Assembly: GCA_031263295.1 (NCBI GenBank)
Contig: JAISGC010000057.1
Span: 1-35,994 of the forward strand
DNA length: 35,994 nucleotides
DNA from: Rickettsiales bacterium
Lineage (GTDB): Bacteria; Pseudomonadota; Alphaproteobacteria; Rs-D84
Direction of reading: 5' to 3'
In this document: positions 31,820 to 35,994 of the stretch, piece by piece
Numbering within the stretch: the stretch's first letter is position 1
Layout of the letters: every line of letters begins with the position of its first letter
The notes under the pieces: generated by a model
What the model was told of the DNA's origin: nothing
The model's input: the letters and a program-made list of their open reading frames with translations, nothing else
Databases searched by the model: none
Position numbers and translations under genes: made by a program

Positions 31820-31972
31820 ATGCCGTCGGCCGGACCCTCCGGGTCTGTCGCCGGTCCCCGTTTTATGGTCGGGGGGCCGTTCGCGAGCAATCCGAACGGA
31901 ATCATTCATTAGTATGATTTTCGATCCCACCCGACCTATCAGGTTTTTCGATATAGGCCGAGCCTTCCGGCG
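31820..31972. other. Intergenic segment between ncRNA and element P1
   Basis: Contains short GC hairpins (GGACC-CTCC-GGGTC; CCGTTC/GAACGG) but no gene or convincing promoter. Confidence 0.5.
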
Positions 31973-32122
31973 GGTGTTCCCCTCCTTTGGAGGGGTGGCA
32001 TTTTGCGAAGTCACGAAGTGTCGTAGCAAAATGACGGGGTGGTGATGAAGACAGGCACAGCGCGTTATCGCCACCAGTGCGTGGCCGCCTTCGGCGGCAC
32101 CCCTCCAAAGGAGGGGAACACC
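31973..32122. repeat. GC palindromic element P1, copy 2 (complete)
   Basis: Nearly identical to 5-151, including the ACGAAGTGTCGTAGCAAAAT block and the outer arms. The similarity continues through CCAAGAAAACAAAAACAGGGAGAAAA-type leader sequence to the start codon of the downstream gene. Confidence 0.92.
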
Positions 32123-32165
32123 CGCTTGAAGGCATCGCCAAGAAAACAAAAACAGGGAGAAAAAT

Positions 32166-32603
32166 ATGAGAAAATTATTTGCCGGAATCGCTCTGGTCCT
32201 TTCAGCACAAGGAGCGGAGAGCGCGAAGATGTGCAGGCTGGATAACTCGGGGATGACATACGCATACAATGCGTCCGCAAAAATATGGGCGAACGGGATA
32301 GGCTGCGGCGATACCGAAAAAAGCGGCGGCGCGGACCAGCTTTGCGCGACGCGAAAGATGTCGGGCGTCGGATGGTGCGCCGAGAAAGGATACACGACAT
32401 ATGGGCCGGCGAATGAAAACGAGGTTGGAAAATACTGCCATTGCAGAATGACTTGGCCGATTGAGGGCAGATGGATTTTGGGCTGGTATACCGGAGGAAA
32501 TAATGACCCGTTCACAGATGCGGCGGCCTGCGCCGCAAAATGCGCGATGGCCTGCGGTGCAGACAGCAGAAGCAATTTATTCTTGTTTATGGTGGCCGTG
32601 TAA
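32166..32603 (+). CDS. Secreted Cys-rich protein, paralogue of the 196-735 product
   Basis: 145 residues, unknown function. Signal peptide 1-20 (LFAGIALVLSAQGAESA|K); unlike its paralogue this signal is not repeat-derived. Mature Cys at 23, 47, 60, 71, 91, 93, 122, 126 and 130; seven align with the Cys of the 196-735 protein. Shared motifs are AKIWANGIGC, LC-x4-KM-x-G, CHCRMTWP and the final C-x3-C. AGGGAGA precedes ATG 32166 as in the paralogue. The 3' end overlaps tsaE by 27 bases (convergent). Confidence 0.8.
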   Translation: MRKLFAGIALVLSAQGAESAKMCRLDNSGMTYAYNASAKIWANGIGCGDTEKSGGADQLCATRKMSGVGWCAEKGYTTYGPANENEVGKYCHCRMTWPIEGRWILGWYTGGNNDPFTDAAACAAKCAMACGADSRSNLFLFMVAV

Positions 32604-32993
32604 TGATTCGATAGTTATTTCACGGGCGGTTCCGTCTGCGGTTATGTTTATGAAAATCGTGTCTTTGGGCAGGAAGGGCAGGGCGAGTTCCGGCCATTCG
32701 ATTAAAACTATGTCGTGGCCGATTGCGTCGAAGAGGCCTATCTCTTCGAGTTCGGCCGCAGACTTTACTCGGTATAGGTCGAAGTGGGATATTCCGGGAT
32801 AGGTTTGCACGATTGTGAATGTGGGGCTCGGAATGTTCTGGTCCTTGGAAACCAAGGACTGGATGATTGCGCGCGAAAACTCGGTCTTGCCCGCGCCGAG
32901 GTCTCCGTTGAATGCGACGACCGAGTTGGGGCGCAACTTTTTTGCGAAGTCGGCGGCGAATTTCTTAAATGATTGTAAGTCTTTTAAAAGCAT
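32577..32993 (-). CDS. tsaE: tRNA threonylcarbamoyladenosine biosynthesis ATPase TsaE
   Basis: 138 residues. TsaE works with TsaB and TsaD to make t6A37 in ANN-decoding tRNAs. Walker A is GDLGAGKTEFSRAI; SPTFTIVQTYPG, HFDLYRV and LIEWPEL are all typical. ATG 32993 is chosen because repeat element H ends GGGGTAGTGGAAAA just upstream, as at nth; GTG 33002 lies inside that repeat and is an alternative. Confidence 0.93.
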   Translation of the reverse strand: MLLKDLQSFKKFAADFAKKLRPNSVVAFNGDLGAGKTEFSRAIIQSLVSKDQNIPSPTFTIVQTYPGISHFDLYRVKSAAELEEIGLFDAIGHDIVLIEWPELALPFLPKDTIFINITADGTAREITIESLHGHHKQE

Positions 32994-33071
32994 GTTTTCC
33001 ACTACCCCGTATGTTCGCTACGCGCGCGGCCAGTGCGTGTTCGCCAGCGAAGGGGAATTGCGCTCTGGAAT
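32994..33071. repeat. Dispersed element H, copy 2 (tsaE start)
   Basis: Matches 4587-4660 at both ends (CCACTACCCCGT and GGAATTGCGCTCTGGAAT), including the TTCGCCAGCGAA hairpin core, with a more divergent middle. It lies between a stop and a start codon in the same orientation as copy 1. Confidence 0.86.
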
Positions 33072-33074
33072 AAA

Positions 33075-33470
33075 TCACCAATCATACAACTGGTAATCCG
33101 ATGTTTTTTCGATGTCGCCTTTGGTTATTATATTCGCGTGGTTCGGGCAGTTGTAGACATTCGCCGTTATGATATAAGACCGGTCCTCGCCGAAGAACTT
33201 CCATTCGCGCGGGCTGGTTCGCATCGAGACTATCCAGTATGCGTTGCCTTTTCGCGCCTGGTCCACGACGCGGTTTTCAAGGTATGCTATCGCGTCGTCC
33301 TTGTCGTAGACGAGCGCGTCCACTTCGAGCTTGTATAAAAACTGGCAGCCGATGGGCTCGTCTTTTAATTGGCGCAGGTATTTTGTTTCGGGCTTCGGTT
33401 CGATGAAGCCCGAACAGGCGGCCAGCGCGGCTAGCGCCGCCGGGCATAAAATGGTCAGTAGTTTTTTCAT
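33075..33470 (-). CDS. Lipoprotein, possibly DUF4156-like
   Basis: 131 residues. Signal peptide with lipobox LAAC (lipidated Cys about 19). The mature part has GCQFLYKLEVDALVYDKDDAIAYLENRVVDQARKGN-type sequence followed by a beta strand, similar in outline to DUF4156/RcsF-like envelope lipoproteins (Cys, then a helix ending in a Gly-Asn turn). A TATAAT box (33480-33485) lies nine bases before the ATG with no Shine-Dalgarno, so near-leaderless. Confidence 0.75.
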   Translation of the reverse strand: MKKLLTILCPAALAALAACSGFIEPKPETKYLRQLKDEPIGCQFLYKLEVDALVYDKDDAIAYLENRVVDQARKGNAYWIVSMRTSPREWKFFGEDRSYIITANVYNCPNHANIITKGDIEKTSDYQLYDW

Positions 33471-33513
33471 AGCATCAGAATTATATCATAAAAAATTATC
33501 CAGCCCAAGTTTC

Positions 33514-33600
33514 GCCCCCACCCAAGATTTTCTAGGCTCGCGGGTCTTGCGACCCTTGCTCGCCAAGAAAATCTATCCCGCCCCCATAAATGGGGGCAGG
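33514..33600. repeat. Dispersed hairpin element G, copy 2
   Basis: CCCCCACCCAAGATTTTCTA, CTCGCGGGTCTTGCGACCC, then AAGAAAATCTATCCCGCCCCC; AGATTTTCT pairs with AGAAAATCT. The ispH stop and last residues (FMGAG) lie in its right end. Nested GCCCCCATAAATGGGGGC forms another stem. Confidence 0.85.
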
Positions 33601-34418
33601 AAACGCGCAATCGCCGATTCGACTTCTTCAATGGAGTAATCCGGTGTGGACAGGCCCGCCGCAATGGCGCAATGCTGTTTCCCGTCGAACCATTCCGGCC
33701 GCAGTTCGGCCGCGTTTTCGACCTGAAAAATATCTTGGCAGAACGGCCCCGCGGCGGCCGCCAGCGCCTTGGTGTTCGATGAGTTCTTTCCGCCGATCAC
33801 AATCATTATGTCCGCCCATTTCGCCAATTCGGCCGCAGCCTTTTGGTTGTTTTGCGTCGCCGGGCATATCGTGCAGACGCTTTGGAAATCCTTGATTTTC
33901 TCGGACAAAAACTTTTCCGCCTCTTGAAACTCGTTTATCGGCTTGGTCGTTTGCGAAATCAGCGCGACGCGTTCCGGCAGGGCGATGCCCCGCAATTGGT
34001 CGACCGACGAGAACGCGAAAACATTCGCGGCCCGCCCTATGATTCCCAGCACCTCCGGGTGGTTCGTTTCGCCGAACAAAAACACCGCGCGTCCGGATTC
34101 GGAAAACTCGCGCGCCAAATCCTGGACGCGCTTCACATTCGGGCAGGTCGCGTCGATTATTTTGATGCCGCGGGCCTCCATCGATTTCTGTTCGGCCTCG
34201 CCTATGCCGTGCGCCCGTATCAGGGCAGTCCCTCCGTTTGGAATCGCGTCGATTTCCAGCGGCCCGACATCGAAGTCCCGCAGCAGGCGCGCCGTTTCGT
34301 GCGGGTTGTGGACTATCTCGCCCGCCGCGATATATGCGCCCGGATTATCCTCGGCCATTTTAATCGCCCGGCGGACCCCGCCGCAAAATCCGATAACTTT
34401 TGTCTTTCTAATTTCCAT
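33573..34418 (-). CDS. ispH: 4-hydroxy-3-methylbut-2-enyl diphosphate reductase
   Basis: 281 residues. It is the last enzyme of the MEP isoprenoid pathway, with an Fe-S cluster. The three cluster Cys are in GFCGGVRRAI, DATCPNV and TICPATQNNQ. Substrate residues are seen in GEIVHNP, IRAHGI, TNHPEVLG, SQTTKP and the C-terminal LSTPD. ATG 34418 overlaps the ispG stop, so the two are translated as an operon. The terminal GAG and stop lie in element G. Confidence 0.96.
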   Translation of the reverse strand: MEIRKTKVIGFCGGVRRAIKMAEDNPGAYIAAGEIVHNPHETARLLRDFDVGPLEIDAIPNGGTALIRAHGIGEAEQKSMEARGIKIIDATCPNVKRVQDLAREFSESGRAVFLFGETNHPEVLGIIGRAANVFAFSSVDQLRGIALPERVALISQTTKPINEFQEAEKFLSEKIKDFQSVCTICPATQNNQKAAAELAKWADIMIVIGGKNSSNTKALAAAAGPFCQDIFQVENAAELRPEWFDGKQHCAIAAGLSTPDYSIEEVESAIARFLPPFMGAG

Positions 34419-35481
34419 TCGCAAGAACCTTGTCTATTTCGGCGCACAGGCGGGCGAATATCCGGTCGTTCGGAATCGGAACCGGAGCGCGCCCTCCGAC
34501 GACGAGCATTCCGGTTTTGTCTTCCGCGGACGCGCCGTAGACGCCGACATCCACGCGGCCCGCCTCCTGTCTGTTCACGACGCAGCCCATGACCGCGACG
34601 GATGCGGCGCGCGTTTCGTCTCTATACTTTTCTTCAAGCATATTCGCGATTTTTATGACATCTATGCATTTTCGCGAACAGGTCGGGCACGAGACGATGT
34701 TCAGGCCGCGGCTCGACAATCCGTATGCCTTTAATATTTTTATTCCGGCGCGCGCCTCGTCGACCGGGTCCCCCGACAGGGAGACGCGCAGCGTGTCGCC
34801 GATTCCGCTCCAAAGCAGATGCCCGAGCGCCATCGCGTTTTTTATGCTGCCGTCCAGAATGCCACCGGCCTCCGTCACGCCGAGGTGCAGGGGATAATCG
34901 CATTTCGCGGCCAATTTCTCATAGGCCTCTATCGTCATTTTTGCGTCGGACGACTTGACGCTTATTTTTATATCCGAAAACCCGGCGTCTTCCAGCGCCC
35001 GCGATTGGAGCAATGCGGATTCGACCATGGCCTCCCCGCACGGCTCGCCGTATTTTTCCAGCAGGTCTTTTTCCAAAGATCCGGCGTTGACCCCTATCCG
35101 TATCGAGCATTTGTTCGCCTTCGCCGCCGCGACGACCTCGCGGACATTCTCCGCGCTTCCGATATTCGACGGGTTTATGCGCAGGCATGCGGCCCCGGCG
35201 TCCGCGGCCAGAAGCCCCATCCGCCAATCGTAATGAATATCGGCGACAATCGGAACCTTCGATTTGGGAACGATGCGGCGCAGGACATCCGCGGCCGATT
35301 CGTTCGGGACGGATATGCGCATTATGGAGGCGCCCGCGTCCGCGCATTCGTTTATCTGGCGCAGCGTTCCGTCGAAATCGTCGGGCGCGGCGTTCGTCAT
35401 CGATTGTATTGTTATGGGGGCGCCGCCGCCGACCGGCACATCGCCGACAAAAATCTGTCTTGTTTTTCTTCGCTCAATCAT
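34408..35481 (-). CDS. ispG: 4-hydroxy-3-methylbut-2-en-1-yl diphosphate synthase
   Basis: 357 residues. It is the penultimate MEP pathway enzyme. The TIM-barrel N-terminus has ITIQSMTN and VADIHYDWR; the Fe4S4 ligands are SCPTCSR and VMGCVVN with a distal Glu. ATG 35481 has AAAAGG about nine bases upstream; a minus-strand TATAAT box lies at 35508-35513. It is divergent from the 35584 gene. Confidence 0.97.
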   Translation of the reverse strand: MIERRKTRQIFVGDVPVGGGAPITIQSMTNAAPDDFDGTLRQINECADAGASIMRISVPNESAADVLRRIVPKSKVPIVADIHYDWRMGLLAADAGAACLRINPSNIGSAENVREVVAAAKANKCSIRIGVNAGSLEKDLLEKYGEPCGEAMVESALLQSRALEDAGFSDIKISVKSSDAKMTIEAYEKLAAKCDYPLHLGVTEAGGILDGSIKNAMALGHLLWSGIGDTLRVSLSGDPVDEARAGIKILKAYGLSSRGLNIVSCPTCSRKCIDVIKIANMLEEKYRDETRAASVAVMGCVVNRQEAGRVDVGVYGASAEDKTGMLVVGGRAPVPIPNDRIFARLCAEIDKVLANGN

Positions 35482-35570
35482 ACGCCCGGCCTTTTGCAAC
35501 GATTGCGATTATAACATTTTTTCCGCCGCCGCAAAAAATAAAGCAGTTGCCTGACAGGCGCATACTTTAT

Positions 35571-35576
35571 TATAAT
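35571..35576 (+). promoter_or_regulatory. -10 box for the 35584 gene
   Basis: TATAAT followed by seven bases and ATG 35584; TTGCCT lies 18 bases upstream. The expected start point is at or next to the ATG. Confidence 0.6.
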
Positions 35577-35583
35577 GTTCGCT

Positions 35584-35901
35584 ATGGAAAGGTTCGAGAG
35601 TCTTGTTGGATTTTACGGCGCGGTCAAAACCATCGCGTCCGCCGTCTGCGTCGAGAAGGGCGGCATCGACATAGACAACTATGCCGGGCGCTTTTTTATC
35701 GCCGACTTGCTTGAACTTATCGTCGCATACGGCGAGAAGGCTGGCGCGAAAAACCTGGACGCCCTGCGCCGCGAATTGGCCGCCCGCGCCGCCGACATCA
35801 CTCCGACCAACAAGCCGATTTACGAGATGTCGCTTGAAGAGTTTGAGAAGTTTATAGGCGGCGGCTCCGCCGCCGAAGAGAATAAGAGAATAAGAGAATA
35901 A
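35584..35901 (+). CDS. Small protein of unknown function with repeat-encoded C-terminus
   Basis: 105 residues, mostly helical, soluble, no signal peptide. I recognise no domain. It contains GGIDIDNYAGRFFIADLLELIVAYGEKAG-like helices and a region typical of nothing in particular (EMSLEEFEKFIGGG). The final ENKRIRE and stop are family B repeat sequence, the same tail as LpxC. ATG 35584 is preferred to ATG 35575 because the latter lies within the -10 box. Confidence 0.65.
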   Translation: MERFESLVGFYGAVKTIASAVCVEKGGIDIDNYAGRFFIADLLELIVAYGEKAGAKNLDALRRELAARAADITPTNKPIYEMSLEEFEKFIGGGSAAEENKRIRE

Positions 35902-35994
35902 GAGAATGGAACTTGTCAAAAGGTTTTTGCATAAAATAAAAGCGGCACGCATATTGCGCGCTCCATTCTCTTATTCTCTTATTCTCTTATTCTC
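35878..35994. repeat. Octamer (GAGAATAA) hairpin, family B, copy 3
   Basis: Same layout as copy 2: left arm encodes ENKRIRE-stop, spacer ATGGAACTTGTCAAAAGG opens the next gene, right arm of TTATTCTC units runs to the window edge. Confidence 0.93.
35906..35994 (+). CDS. 5' end of an exported protein with family B signal peptide (truncated by window edge)
   Basis: ATG 35906 lies four bases after the stop of the previous gene. The 29 complete codons read a basic segment (MELVKRFLHKIKAAR) then APFSYSLILLF, nearly the same as the lipoprotein at 26389. A lipobox would be expected a few codons beyond the window. Confidence 0.65.
   Translation, partial: MELVKRFLHKIKAARILRAPFSYSLILLF

Overview
The window looks like a chromosomal segment of a fast-evolving, probably host- or gut-associated alphaproteobacterium. 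This is inferred from gene content: a DciA-type DUF721 protein, a eukaryotic-type IleRS of the sort found in Rickettsiales, separate virB3-virB4, ispG-ispH, an mre/mrd rod-shape operon, and an lpxC-ftsQ-ftsA neighbourhood. Several proteins are shortened, degenerate or fused, and most intergenic spaces are packed with short palindromic or tandem repeats. I see no transposase, integrase, phage gene or CRISPR array.

Layout. 1-894: a palindromic element and a secreted Cys-rich protein. 895-4586 (minus): accC, accB, dciA, queH, tRNA-Cys, nth. 4661-7828 (minus): ileS behind what looks like a complete transcription attenuator (a ten-residue leader peptide with four Ile codons, then a terminator). 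7888-14879: mnmG, an unknown gene, ychF, dnaG, topA. 14937-19286 (minus): mreC-mreD-mrdA-rodA. 19416-23124 (minus): rpmJ, then virB3-virB4 and a secreted HExxH protein. 23326-23641: an AT-rich tandem repeat and the initiator tRNA. 23719-30313 (plus): a lipid A and division block, with a DUF374 acyltransferase, a degenerate LpxK, lpxC, a lipoprotein, a GT4-like protein, ftsQ, and an unusual FtsA-ribulose-phosphate-epimerase fusion. 30499-32603 (plus): two secreted Cys-rich proteins and a structured ncRNA. 32577-35481 (minus): tsaE, a lipoprotein, ispH, ispG. 35584-end (plus): a small unknown gene and the start of another exported protein.

The most unusual feature is how the repeats take part in genes. 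At least eight repeat families (period 6, 7 or 8 tandem units arranged as hairpins, plus GC palindromes) sit exactly at gene boundaries. Two unrelated families supply whole signal peptides: one to a Cys-rich protein and an HExxH protein, the other to a lipoprotein and to the truncated gene at the right edge. Opposite arms of the same elements supply stop codons and short C-terminal tails to LpxC, PBP2, AccB, the GT4-like protein, the FtsA-Rpe fusion, IspH and the 35584 gene. Three heptamer arrays lie in frame inside mnmG, two of them with a variant unit exactly where the consensus would make a stop. Because 7- and 8-base periods cycle through all three frames, one arm closes any upstream reading frame within 21-24 bases while the other reads as a hydrophobic helix in any frame. 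These elements could therefore act as portable gene-boundary and export modules. The functional part of that statement is inference; the coding relationships are read directly from the sequence.
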